The notes: generated from the sequence alone by a model not told the origin. DNA of 64,000 bases from Myotis daubentonii (GCF_963259705.1 NC_081841.1:89603063-89667062); one strand, 5' to 3'. Shown: positions 1-10,330, counted from the first letter of the stretch. Numbers and translations are program-made.

Positions 1-90
1 AGATGTGATTTGTAAAAACGAGCTTATTAGAAGCTACTAAATTTATAGGGTGGGGCAAAAGTGGTTTACAATTGTTCATATGGGAAATAA

Positions 91-719
91 TCCTATTTAA
101 TAAAAGAGAAACATGATAATTAGCGTACGACTGCTACCCTTCCCATTGGCTAATCAGGGCGATATGCAAATTAACTTCCAGCCAAGATGGTGGCCCACAG
201 ACAGGCAGCTGGAAGCTAACATGAGGCTTGCTTGCTTCAGTGATGGAGGACTCCAACATTCCTCGACTGCCTTGCCGGCCTCTGAGCTTGCAGTTTGAAA
301 CATTGTAACAAATATAGAAGCTAAACAAAACCCCAGAAACCTGCTTTCAGCCGGCCAGGATCTCAGAGCTGGAGTTATACATTGTTTCGATTATAGAACC
401 CAAACAAACCAGATACCTTCTTTCAGCAGCAGAAGCCTCAGAGCTGGAGCTGGAGCTAAAGCTGGCCCAGAATAAAAAAGAAAAAGAGGAGCAGTTGGGA
501 GCTTCAGTCACCCGCCAGCCTGAAAACAGCCCTCAGCCCCTCACCCAGACTGGCCAGGCACCCCAGTGGGGACCCCCACCCTGAAGAGTGTGTGACCAGC
601 TGCAAACAGCCATCATCCCCTCATCCAGGCTAGCCAGACACCCCAGTGGGGACCCCCACCCTGATCCAGGACACCCTTCAGGGCAAACCAGCCAGCCCCA
701 CCCATGCACCAGGCCTCTA
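91..719 (+). repeat. Helitron unit A of composite copy 1
   Basis: A 629-bp unit matching 33145-33784 closely by eye. It contains an A-rich stretch near 470-490 and two partial internal duplications: one around CAGAGCTGGAG (366-450) and one around CACCCCAGTGGGGAC (558-660). The origin of the internal sequence is unknown; Helitrons often capture host fragments, but no exon is recognised here. The terminal G of CTAG is missing at the junction with unit B. Confidence 0.75.
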
Positions 720-754
720 TCCTATATAGTAAAAGGGTAATATGCCTCCCAGCA

Positions 755-1530
755 CCGGGATCAGCATGACAGGGGGCAGCGCCCAAACCCCCTGATCGCC
801 CTGCGGCTCTGTGTGTGACAGGGGGTGGGGCCACAACCTCCCTATCTACCCTGCTCTGTTCGTGACAGGGGAAGGTGCCCCAACCTCCTGATCAGCCCTG
901 CTCTGTGCCTGATACGGGGGGAGCTCCCCAACCCCCTGATCGGCCCTGCTCTGTGTGTGACAGGGTGCGGCGCCCCAACCCCCCCCCCCCCCACGGGCCC
1001 TGCTCTGTGTGTGACATGGTAGAGCCATAACGTCCCCATCTGCCCTGCCCTGAGTGTGACAGTGGTGGCGCCCCAACCCCCTGATCTGCTCTGCTCTGTG
1101 TGTGACAGGGGGCGGTGCCCCAACTCCCCTATCGGCCCTACTCTGTGAGTGACAGGGGGGAGCTCCTCATCCCCCTAATGGGCCCTGCTCTGTGAGTGAC
1201 AGGGGGGACCTCCCCAACCCCCTGATCGACCCTGCTCTGTGTGTGACAGGGTAAGGAGCCCCTACCCCCCTGATGGGCCCTTCTCTGTGCGTGACAGGGG
1301 GCAGCACCCCAACCCCAGGATTGGCTCTGCTCTGTGCATGACAGGGGTGGCGCTGCAACCTCCCCATTGACCCTGCCTTGAGTTTGACAGGGGGCGGTAC
1401 CCCAACCCCCCAATCGGCCCTACCCTGAGAGTGACTGAGGGTGGCATCACAACCTCCCGATCCGCCCTGCTCTGTGCATGATAGGGGGCGGTGCCCCAAC
1501 TCCCCAATCGGCCCTGCTCTGAGCCCGACC
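755..1530 (+). repeat. 47-bp minisatellite inside Helitron unit B
   Basis: About 16 imperfect units of 46-50 bp, each with a GTGTGACAGGG-like core, a CGGCGCCCCAACCCCC segment and GATCGGCCCTGCTCTG. The core recurs near 765, 815, 862, 908, 955, 1010, 1057, 1103, 1150, 1196, 1243, 1292, 1339, 1386, 1432 and 1478. The composite copy at 33145-34429 has only about 10 units, so the array length changed between copies. Several ORFs of 60-165 codons over this interval come from the repeat and are not genes. Confidence 0.88.
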
Positions 1531-1789
1531 AGAGGCTGCACCTAAGGATTGGGCCTGCCCTCTGCCACCTGGGAGCAGGCCTAAGCCAGCAGGTCGTTAT
1601 CTCCCAAGGGGTCCCAGACTGCAAGAGGGCACAGGCCGGGCTGAGGTACCTCCCCCTTCTCCCCCCCCCCCCCTCCCGAGTGCACAATTTTTTGTGCACT
1701 GGGCCTCTAGTGAATAATAAATAAATAATACAAGAATAAACTGTGTTTTGCACATTCACAACTGTAAACCTACATCTGCCCTACCTGTA

Positions 1790-2912
1790 TGGTACACAAA
1801 GTCGCATCCCACCCCTCCAGCCCTTGACTGAAGGGGTGGGTCAGAAATCAGAATGCTCACTCCACAGAAAGGCAGCCCACTTAACCTACACTGTTTTTTC
1901 TCAGTATCAGATTTCAACACATCTTTCCCCAAAAGACTCTCTTCCTTTCCTGACTCTATAGCTGCAGGGACTTTTTTTTTTTTTTTTTTTTTAAGGCTTA
2001 TTTCCCACTCACTAGTACTCTCTGGGCTTCCAGGAAAATTTAAGTTTGTGAAATATCCCAAAGGAATTAAAGACCTAATTTTAGAGAAAATGGGAAGTGC
2101 ATTCTCCAAGCAACCATAAGAGTGACAATGGGGGAGGCAACAGTGGCCCGTTTCCTTGGTCTCACGAAGCAGCATCTTTATGAAAAGTGAGCTCAGCTGT
2201 TAACAGGCTGGGGTGGGACCGCTATCTACCACATCACAGCCTCACAGCCAGCAGAGAACAGGATGTTATGAGTACAGCATGAACCTCAGAGCTAGAGTCA
2301 AAACCATACTCAGTGCTTCTCAGACATGTGTTTACCTGCTTTCTTCAAACTTCAAAAGAGAACTCTCCTGTTATATAGTGTAAGCAAATCCTACCTGAGA
2401 AAGAAGCAGTGCAGAACTGATGAATGCCTTATTTTCATGTTAATAATGAAAAGAAAGCCCACTCTGCTTTACAACAATAGATTACCAACGTGGCCCATAG
2501 CTCCTTCTTGATTATTAAAGGACCCATTTTCTTTTCAAGTCTGCTCTCTTGTAGCCAAAGTGAGCCCCAGAGGATAGGATATGCATCAGGTCAGTTAGTT
2601 TCTCCCAGACTCTGACTATAAAATGAAGACAGTTGAAATTCTTCTGTTAAACATTTCCTGGTATTCAGAAAACAAAACAAAACAATTGTGGGGGTTCAAG
2701 GGAGCTAGGGAAGGAGCTTGGGGGTGGGGTTACTGATAAGAAAACTGAAGGTGAAGAGAGTTTAACCTTTATAGTTGGTGTTGCTTAGTCAATACTCATG
2801 TGTTATCCTTGGCGCATCCCTTTGTATGTTGCAATTAAAAGTGAATGCTCAGGATGAACAATCCACCAGCTGTCAGGTCAACTTTCAAATATCACTGCTC
2901 CGTTGATAGTAC
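1790..2912. other. Unique sequence, no gene seen
   Basis: No recognised repeat or exon. It contains a T run at 1972-1992, possibly the tail of an old antisense retrotransposon, though no body could be recognised. A G-rich patch lies at 2690-2735. Confidence 0.6.
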
Positions 2913-3115
2913 CCTGGTAAAAAACAGGGTTTTAGACATATCTGGGTTTGAATCGGGATCTATTCCTAATTGCTGAGGGATCTTATGTAAGTTACTTAAC
3001 CTTTCTGAGCATGAGTTTTCTCTCTTAAAATGAACTATTGTGAGAATTAAATAAGAGAATGCACATAAAGTGTTTACTCAGGGTCTGTATTTGAGAAGCA
3101 CTTAACAGTGTTATT
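2913..3115 (+). repeat. MIR SINE (sense)
   Basis: It follows the MIR order: a GGGTTTGAATCGGGATCT segment, then TAAGTTACTTAACCTTTCTGAGC, a purine-rich part ending GAGAATTAAATAAGAGAATGC, and an end near AAGCACTT. This is an ancient mammal-wide tRNA-derived SINE. It is diverged, with no detectable target duplication. Confidence 0.8.
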
Positions 3116-3124
3116 ATTATTAAG

Positions 3125-3670
3125 CCAGTGTATTAATCAGGATCCACTTGGTTATAAGTGAAGCAAACCCAACACAAACTGGGTTAAACAAGAAAGGAAA
3201 ATTATTGCCACACATAATTGAAAACTCTAGTGGCAAGTTTGGTTCAGGCATATATGGATCTGGCTGTTCAAATGAAGCCCTATGATTTGATGTCCAACCT
3301 CAACCCCTTCCTACCTCCTTCCACCTTATGGCTCTGCTGTGCTATTTGCCTTCATTCTTCTACAGGTTCATTCCACAATAATTCCAGCTTCCATGCTCCC
3401 AGAGGATAAACCTTGGCTGGAGAAAATCTCTATCAAGAGCTGATCCTTTGTATCGTATTCATAGGATCCATATGCCCATCCCTGAGCCAATTGCTGTGGC
3501 CTGAGAGAGAGGATGCTCTGTCTAGGCCTGAGTCACGTGTTCACTCTGGAGCTGGAGGGTGATGCCAGCCTCACTGAAGCCAAAGCAAATGAGAGTGGGA
3601 GAAAGGAATTCCCCAGAGAAAGCCGAGGATATCCAGCTACCTAAGAAAGGGAGCATAGATGCTGAGTAAA
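3125..3670 (+). repeat. Old dispersed mammalian repeat, family not named
   Basis: The wording (GTATTAATCAGGATCC start, AACACAAACTGGGTTAAAC, CATATGCCCATCCCTGAGCC, then a GGAATTCCCCAGAGAAA segment) resembles a widespread ancient mammalian repeat that I recognise but cannot name with certainty. It has no coding capacity. 3671-3949 is unremarkable. Confidence 0.45.
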
Positions 3671-4708
3671 TATCTCTGCAGGCCCAAAATTAAGTTCTCT
3701 TTTCCTAAAGACACTTGCCCATGAATAGAGAATATGCAAACCTCACTTTCAAATTGAGTGAGCAAGGACTGCAGAGGTAGAACAAGTTCTCCTAGATGCT
3801 TCCTAAAGTGAAATAAAAAGGAATGTCAGGCCCATAATCTCAAGACATTGAGTTGCCATAGGGACCCCGAAAGCCATTCCAGGAGTGGAAATGCCATTGA
3901 TATCAAGCTAAAGGTTACCTAAAGACAGGCTATTCTAGGTTGCTAAGTGTGGTCCTGGCATTTATTTATTTATTTATTTATTTTAAAAAATAAATTATAT
4001 TTTTACATGCAATAAACATTAATATTTCAAGAAAAAAGATATTAAATATAATGACACTACCAAAACTGTACTAACATAGTATAATATCACAAAAGTTCTA
4101 GGAAATATTAAAAATCTGCATATAACAGGATTACTTCTATTATAGTCTAAAATATTTTCCTCTGGTTCTATTTTTGTTCATCACTTTATGTTGTTCATTA
4201 TATTGAGTGAGATTACGTGATATTTATCTTTCTCCGACTGGCTCATTTCACTTACCATAATGCTCTCCAGTTCCATCCATGCTGTTGCAAATAGTAAGAG
4301 TTCCTTCTTTTTTACAGCAGCATAGTATTCCATTGTGTAGATGTACCGCTGATTTTTAATCCACTCATCTGCTGATGGGCACTTAGACTGTTTCCAAATC
4401 TTAGCTATTGTAAATTGTGCTGCTATGAACATAAGGGTGCATACTAGTATATTCTTTCTGATTTGGTGTTTCTGAATTCTTGGGATATATTCCTAGAAGT
4501 GGGGTTACTGTGTCAAATGAGTTCCATTTCAGTTCTTTGAGGAAACTGCATACTGTTTTTCACATGGCTGTACCAGTCTACATTCCTACCAGCAGTGCAC
4601 AAGGGTTCCTTTTTCTCCACATTCTCTCCATCCCTTGTGGTTTATTGATTTGTTGATGATAGCCATTCTGACAGGTGTGAGATGGTACCTCACTGTTGTT
4701 TTTGTGTG

Positions 4709-4804
4709 TTTTTTTGTTTTTTTTATATTTTTTATTGATTTTTTACAGAGAGGAAGGGAGAGAGATAGAGAGTTAGAAACATCGATGAGCGAGAAACATC
4801 GATC
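4709..4804 (-). mobile_element. 5'-truncated Ves SINE inside L1
   Basis: A T-rich tail and the Ves 3' part (TTTTTATTGATTTTTTACAGAG, purine-rich GAGAGATAGAGAG, then AAACATCGATGAGCGAGAAACATCGATCA) lie between two L1 ORF2 segments that are not adjacent in a complete L1. The tRNA-related half is absent. No target duplication is visible, and roughly 270 codons of ORF2 are missing at the site. Confidence 0.8.
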
Positions 4805-6532
4805 ATTTTAATGATGTTGATTCTACCAATCCATGAACACAGTAAGTTCTTCCATTTGTTTATGTCTTCCTTTATCCCTTTTTTCAACATCCTGTAGTTT
4901 CCCGAGTACAGGTCTTTTATGTCCTTAGTTAAGTTTATTCCTAGGTATCTTAAATTTTTTTGTAGCAATGGTAAATTAGACATTTTTTTTAGTTTCTCTT
5001 TCTGTTAGTTCATTATTGGTATATAAAAAAGCCATAGATTTCTGGGTGTTAATTTTGTAACCTGCTACATTGTCTAATTAATTTATTAAGTCTAGTAGTT
5101 TGTTGATGGAGGCTTTAGGGTTTTCTATGTACAATATCATGTCATCTGCAAATAATGACAATTTTACTTCTTTATTTCTAATTTGCATGTCTTTTATTTC
5201 TTCTTTTTGTCTGATCACTATAGCTAACATTTCCAGTACTATGTTAAATAAAAGTGGTGAAAGTGGACATCCCTGTCTTGTTCCTGTTCTTAGGGGAATT
5301 GGTTTTAGTTTTTGCCCATTGAGTATGATGTTGGCTGCAGGTTTGTCATACATGGCCTTTATCATGTTGAGATATGCTCCCTCTATTCCCACTTGCTGAG
5401 AGTTTTTATCAAAATGGGTGTTGGATTTTTTCAAATGCTTTCTCTGCATCTATTGATACGATCATGTGATTTTTCTTTCAATTTGTTTATGTGATGTATC
5501 ACGTTTATTGATTTGTGTATATTGTACCAGCCTTGCATCCCTGAAACAAATCCCACTTGATCATTGTGTATGATCTTTTCAATATATTGCTGGATGCTAT
5601 TTGCTAATAGTTTGCTGAGGATTTTAGCATCTATGTTCACCAGGAATATTGCTCTGTAATTCTCTTTCTTTATAGTGTCTTTATCTGGTTTTGGAATTGG
5701 GATAATGCTGGTCTCATAAAAAGAGTTTGGAAGTGTTCCTTCCTCTTGGATTTTCTGAAATAGTTTGAGGAGTATAGGTTTTAGTTTTTTGAATGTTTGG
5801 TAAAACTCCCCTGTGAAGCCATCCAGACCTGGGCTTTTGTTTGGTGGAAGATTTTTTATTACTGCTTCTATTTCATCAATTGTTATTGGCCTATTCAGGT
5901 TTTCTTATTCCTCCTGATTCAATTTTGAGAGATTATATTTTTCTAGGAATTTGTCTATTTCATCCACATTGTCCAGTTTGTTGGCATATAGTTGTTCATA
6001 GTATTTTCTTACAATTCTTTGTATTTCTGTGGTGTCAGTAGTTACTTCTCCACTTTCATTTCTAATTTTATTTTTTGTGTCCTCTGTTTCGTGATGAGTC
6101 TGGATAACAGTTTATTAATTTTGTTTATCTCTTCAATGAACCCGCTCTTGGTTTCTGTGTTGTTGTTTTTTTGTATTGTTCTTTTAGTTTCTATGTTATT
6201 TATTTCTGTTCTAATCTTTATTATTTCCTTCCTTCTACTTACTCTGGGCTTTTTTTGTTGTTCTCTTTCTAGTTCTTTAAGTTATAGGGTTAAATAGTTT
6301 ATTGCTGATTATTTCTTGTTTTTTTAGGTATGCCTGTAGTGCTATGAACTTCCCTCTCAGGACTTCTTTTTCTGTATCCCAGAGATTTGGAGTTGTTGTG
6401 TGTTCATTTTCATTTGTTTTCAGGGAGTTTTTGATTTCTTTCTTGATCTCGTTGGTAACCCATTCATCTGTATATATAAAAGCCTAAGCAATCATTACAA
6501 CCGGATGACTGGCTGGTAGCTATGATGTTCAC

Positions 6533-6551
6533 TGACCACCAAGGGGCAGAC
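6533..6551 (+). promoter_or_regulatory. CTCF-like motif (one mismatch) in Helitron
   Basis: TGACCACCAAGGGGCAGAC resembles the CTCF core (CCACCAGGGGGCRS) with an A in place of a G at one core position. Its inverted partner lies 14 bp away. Binding is untested; this is motif matching by eye. Confidence 0.4.
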
Positions 6552-6565
6552 GGTCAACACAAGAG

Positions 6566-6582
6566 CTGCCCCCTGGTGGCCA
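6566..6582 (-). promoter_or_regulatory. CTCF-like motif (perfect core) in Helitron
   Basis: The complement reads TGGCCACCAGGGGGCAG, an excellent fit to the well-known CTCF core. It faces the motif at 6533-6551. Function is inferred only from sequence. Confidence 0.55.
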
Positions 6583-7612
6583 GTGTGCTCCCACAGCCAA
6601 CCTCCATGGCCAGCCAACGTCCCATGGTCCCTCCCACCGGCTGGCCTGCCCTATTAGCCACGATCGGCCTGGATTGCCAGCAAGGCTGAGGGACCCAACC
6701 CTTGCACGAATTCGTGCACCAGGTCTCTAGTTGTTTAATAACATGCTAAATAACATGATATTAACCTCCATGTGTTTGAAAGTTTCTGGGTGTTTTTATT
6801 GTAGTTGATTTCTACTTTAATTCCACTGTGATCTGAGAAGATGCTTGGTATGATTTCAATCTCCTTGAACTTGTAGAGAATTGTTTTGTGTCTTAAAATA
6901 TGGTCTATCTTTGTGAATGATCCATGTGCACTTGAGAAAAATGTATATTCTGCTGTGTTAGGGTAATATGTTCTATAGATATCAATTAAATCCATCTGCT
7001 CTAGTGTGTCCTTAGGGTCTTTGTTTCCTTGTTAAGTTTTTGTCTGGAAGATCTATCCAGTAAAGTTAGAGGGGTGTTAAACTCCCCTATTATGACTTTA
7101 TAGTTATCAATATCTCCATTAAAGTCCTCTAGAAGTGTATATATATATATTTGATGCACCTATATTGAGTGATATATGTTTACCAAGGTTATATCCTCTT
7201 GTTGAATTGATCCTTTAGTATTATGTAGTGACCTTTGTTGTCTCTTGTGATAGCCTTCGTTTTAAAATCTATTTTGTCAGATATGAATATTGTTACTTCA
7301 GCTTTTTTTTCTTTTCCATTTGCATGGAAATTTTTTTTTCCATCCCTTCACTCTCATCATCTGTATGTTTTTTGTTTTGAGGTGGGTCTCTTGTAGACAG
7401 CATATAGCTGGGTCATGTTTTTGTATCCATTCAGCTACCCTATGCCTTTTGATTGGAGCATTTAATCCATTTAAATTTAAGGTTATTATTGATAGGTATT
7501 TATTTATTGCCATTTTAATTCTGTACGGCTAAGTTTCTCTCTGTTTCTTCTTCTCATTACAGCAATCCCTTTAGCATATCTTGTAATGCTGGCTTGGTGG
7601 TGATGTACTCCT

Positions 7613-8418
7613 TTAGGCTTTTTTTTTGTCTGGGAAGCTCTTTATTTGACTATCTATTTTGAATGATAGCCTTGCTGGATATAGTAATCTTGGTCTCAGA
7701 TCCTTGCTTTCCATCACCTTGAGTACTTCATGCCATTTCCTTCTAGCCTGTAGAGTTTCTGATGAGAAATCGGGTGTCAGCCTTATGGGAACTCTTTTGT
7801 AGATAACAGTTTTCTTTTCTCTTGCTGTCTTTAAGATTCTCTCTTTGTTTTTAATTTTTGACATTTTAATTATGATTAAATGCCATGGGTCTGTTTGGGT
7901 TCTTCTTGCTTGGGGTTCTCTGTGCCTCTTGAGCGTGTGTGACTTTTTCCTTTTACCAGGTTAGGGAAGTTTTCTGCCATTGTTTCTTCAAACACCTTCT
8001 CTATTCCTTTCTCCCTTTCTGCCTCTTCTGGCACACCTGCTATTCTAATATTGTTACATTTCACATTGTCCCACAACTTCCTTAAGCTGTCCTCCTGTTT
8101 CTTCATTGTTTTTTATTTTTGGTTCTCTGATTGAGTGATATTTTTAACTCTGTCTTCTAATTTACTGATTTGATCCTCAGCTTCCCCTAATCTGCTATGT
8201 ATTCCTTCCAATGTGTTCTTTATTTGTGTTATGTCATTCTTTATCTCAGACTGTTCCTTTTTCATAGTTACTACATCTTTTTTTATGCTGTTAAGCATCT
8301 TTACCATCATTACTCTGAACTCTGTTTCATATAAATTACTTATCTCTACTTCATTTATCTCTTCTTCTGGAAAAATCTCTAATTCTTTTATTTGGGGGTT
8401 GTTTCTTTGTCTCCTCAT
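7613..8418 (-). pseudogene. L1 ORF1p remnant (RNA-binding chaperone)
   Basis: Three consecutive pieces match the order of L1 ORF1p. 8418-8113 is a charged coiled-coil segment (GIHSRLGEAEDQISKLEDRV). 8106-7876 is the RRM-type part (NNIRIAGVPEEAEREKGIE, then FEETMAENFPNL). 7864-7613 is the C-terminal domain (RLTPDFSSETLQARR, then LLYPARLSFKI). Pieces one and two share a frame and are separated by a TAA stop; piece three is in another frame, so there is a frameshift near 7870. The protein normally forms trimers that bind L1 RNA. This copy cannot make it intact. Confidence 0.92.
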
Positions 8419-9388
8419 GTTGGCTATCTGTTTGGGTTTGTGACTATGAATTAGGTAGATCCTCTACACCTCTCAATCTCTGGTGCAGGACAGCAGTTTC
8501 TCACTAATTAGATCAGGCGAAGGCTCAAAACCTCCAGAGACTGCCACTACCTACAGACTGATAGGATTCTGACTTGAATTTCCCCCCAGGCAATTGTCCT
8601 CAGGTGTAGCGAGAGTTTTTTTTCAACAGGGTGGGGCAGTTGCTTTTGCCTGGAGGCTAATTGTTATTTTTAATCTCTTAAGTAGCCTCAGGGCAATGTG
8701 TTTTTCATCAGGATGTATCAACTGCGTTCTCCCCAGGCAAGACAAATGTTTATGTGGGAAAGATGTCCTCTGCTGAGTGAGGGAATGACTCAGCCCAAGA
8801 AACAGGGTGTCTGCATTCTGAGCTCTATCCCCTGAGTCCTCAGTCCTGGCTTCTGGTCTCACAACTCCAGTCCACTCCATCTTCCCTCTGCTGGATCACA
8901 AGGTGGGTGGCTCCACAGGGACTTTTGTGCATTGGCCCTTTAAGAGGGTGCCTGAATTTTCAGCTGTCATTCCCTGGCAGATATCATCCCACTGCTTTTC
9001 ACAGCCAGATGTTGTGTAGGTACCTTTCTCAGTTGTGGTGCTCTGTGCTGGGGGACCCAGCTTGGGGATTAGATCCCAGAGTTCTCAGTAGCAACCCCCC
9101 ACAGCTGAGATATCTTTCCGGGACTTCAATTGCTGTCTGGGAGCACCGGGCCATCCCTTTTGCGCCTCTGCCCCTCCTACTAGTCTCTATGCAGTCTCCA
9201 CTTTTGGTCCTCAGGCATCAGGGTTCTCTCCTGGGAGTTTTCTGTTGATTATTCAGGAAGTTTTTCTGTATTGTAGTTGTAATTCCAGTTTGTTCCTGGG
9301 AGCAAGCCCATGCAGCATCCACTTACTCTGTTATCATTTTTAATCCTCCACCTCCTGATATGAGGCAAGTCCCTCTGGACTGCAATGC
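8419..9388 (-). promoter_or_regulatory. L1 5' UTR / internal promoter region (decayed)
   Basis: The 970 bp between the ORF1 start and the 5' target-duplication copy should correspond to the L1 5' UTR, which carries an internal promoter in this family. It is noticeably more GC-rich than the coding part. No promoter motif was identified individually. ORFs of up to 113 codons in this stretch are not supported as genes. Confidence 0.6.
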
Positions 9389-9402
9389 TGGTCCTGGCAT
9401 TT

Positions 9403-10290
9403 TAGAGTTGGTTCTACTCATTTGACTCTTTTAAATATGTTTTATCTGTATATTTCATGTTGAAAAGAAGTTCATTAATATGGTACCTTCGTATTTGGCC
9501 CTAATTAAATCTCACTTTGAATATTGTCCATTCATCCTATTTCATCATTTGGGGGATAAAGAGGAGTGCTTAAAATATCCCCAGGTTTCTAACATACTTT
9601 CCAAAACTGATTGCAGCTTAAAAAAAAAAATTAAATAAACTTGTGTGGTATGTTTACTGTTCTAGCAGCAATTTGTGTAGAGTTGTAGAAAAGTTAGCAA
9701 TACAACTAAGCATGCAGAGAGACTAAGATATCATTCCCAGAGAAGCTGTTATTAGCATCTTCATGTTCAACTTTTCAAAGCCTTTTCTTCACATTTGATG
9801 GGATTCAGGACACACCATCCCCAATCTGGCACCTGTATATGGAGTATTTTAAACTGAAGTGATTTGAAGGTTAGCAAAAGCAGAAATGTCACTCTGACCT
9901 TCCCCCTGAAACAGTTCAAAAAGTCCTTTCTATACCCAGAGGAAAGAAGGGAAGAAGAGTCCATATCTTTGAAGACAAAGAAAGACAAAGGAATGTCAGG
10001 GAGAATCTGAACAAACAGGCCTTGCTCAGGTTCCCCTAGTTTATTACAATGACCTCATTCTCCTTCACCTTTATATTCCTCCACCACCACCAAATCTAGC
10101 ATAAAATACTCAAATCTAATTTTTCTTTGGGTGTTCTTTTCCCTAGGAAGGTTATTATGTCATGTAAAACTTAAATTAAATAAATGTCTATGCTTTTCTC
10201 CGGTTAAACTGTCTTTCAGTTTAATTTTCAGACCCATTTAGGGACCCTAAGAGTTGAGAAAAACTTTCTCCTCCTCAACAAATATATAGT
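9403..10290. other. Unique sequence, no gene seen
   Basis: No recognisable repeat or exon; short A-runs only (for example 9620-9630). The antisense ORF at 9767-9988 shows no recognisable similarity. Confidence 0.55.
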
Positions 10291-10291
10291 T

Positions 10292-10328
<37 letters not shown>
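10291..10328 (+). repeat. (TG)n microsatellite
   Basis: An uninterrupted TG dinucleotide tract of about 18 units. Confidence 0.97.

Positions 10329-10330
<2 letters not shown>

Larger units (their letters stand above)
91..1710 (+). mobile_element. Composite non-autonomous Helitron (HeliBat-type), copy 1
   Basis: It begins with TC after an A (90) and ends GGGCCTCTAG before a T (1711), the canonical A|T Helitron target. A GTGCAC...GTGCAC hairpin (about 1680-1698) precedes the terminal CTAG. It reads as two Helitron units fused head to tail. Unit A (91-719) ends in a normal-looking tail but stops at CTCTA, without the final G. Unit B (720-1710) starts TCCTATATAGTAAAAGGG, a typical HeliBat 5' end. 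No Rep/helicase ORF is present, so it would need an enzyme supplied in trans. The same two-unit structure recurs at 33145-34429, so the fusion has moved or been copied as one element. Confidence 0.88.
46..1787 (+). mobile_element. mariner-like MITE, split by a Helitron
   Basis: The two outer pieces (46-90 and 1711-1787) together form a short element of about 120 bp with imperfect terminal inverted repeats (GGGTGGGGCAAAAGT on the left, its degraded complement on the right). TA dinucleotides flank it at 44-45 and 1788-1789, the target duplication expected of Tc1/mariner elements. The same family occurs uninterrupted at 27201-27333 in the opposite orientation, and that copy matches this one straight across the Helitron junction. 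The element has no coding capacity. Family assignment rests on inverted repeats and TA flanks only; I do not name a Repbase entry. Confidence 0.8.
6467..6730 (+). mobile_element. HeliBat-type Helitron inside L1 ORF2
   Basis: It begins TCTGTATATATAAAAGCC after A6466 and ends TGCACCAGGTCTCTAG before T6731. A TGCACGAATTCGTGCA hairpin sits close to the end. The L1 sequence reads on across the junction, which fixes the boundaries and shows an A|T target with no duplication. It is 264 bp with no ORF. It carries an inverted pair of CTCF-like motifs (6533-6551 and 6566-6582). Confidence 0.93.
4181..7513 (-). pseudogene. L1 ORF2p remnant (endonuclease, reverse transcriptase)
   Basis: The broken coding region begins at 7513 with the APE-type endonuclease start (LNLNGLNAPIKRHR, then CLQETHLK). 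The endonuclease end with its IFSDHSGIKVEI segment lies at about 6810-6860. The reverse transcriptase region follows, with [16 protein letters not shown] at about 5510-5565, [14 protein letters not shown] near 5240-5280 and the catalytic FADDMILY at about 5129-5152. The conserved C-terminal part (CPSADEWIKNQRYIYTMEYY) is at about 4310-4375. Multiple frames are used in turn, so frameshifts are frequent. A Helitron interrupts the segment between endonuclease and reverse transcriptase, and a stretch before the C-terminus is deleted around 4709-4804. A functional L1 ORF2 is about 3.8 kb; this one spans 3.3 kb including 0.36 kb of foreign insert. Confidence 0.92.
3964..9388 (-). mobile_element. LINE-1 retrotransposon, near full length, inactive
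   Basis: The element lies antisense, with its 3' tail at left as an (AAAT)n tract (3964-3985 on the complement). An exact 14-bp target duplication, TGGTCCTGGCATTT, flanks it at 3950-3963 and 9389-9402. Reading leftward from 9388 there is a 5' UTR of about 970 bp, a broken ORF1 (8418-7613), a broken ORF2 (7513-4181) and a 3' UTR of about 215 bp. A Helitron (6467-6730) and a truncated Ves (4709-4804) lie within it. About 0.8 kb of ORF2 is missing at the Ves. Stops and frameshifts in both ORFs make it non-functional. Confidence 0.95.

Noticed and set aside
755..1530. CRISPR-like regular repeat
   Set aside because: Units are tandem without unique spacers and lie in a Helitron of a mammalian genome.
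1138..1759. Overlapping ORFs of 91-165 codons
   Set aside because: They arise from the 47-bp minisatellite and Helitron end, which keeps several frames open.
2690..2735. Possible G-quadruplex
   Set aside because: G-runs are present but one loop is about nine bases, too long for a strong canonical motif, and there is no promoter context.
5100..6487. Plus-strand ORFs of 60-101 codons rich in Phe/Leu/Ser
   Set aside because: They are the antisense shadow of L1 ORF2.
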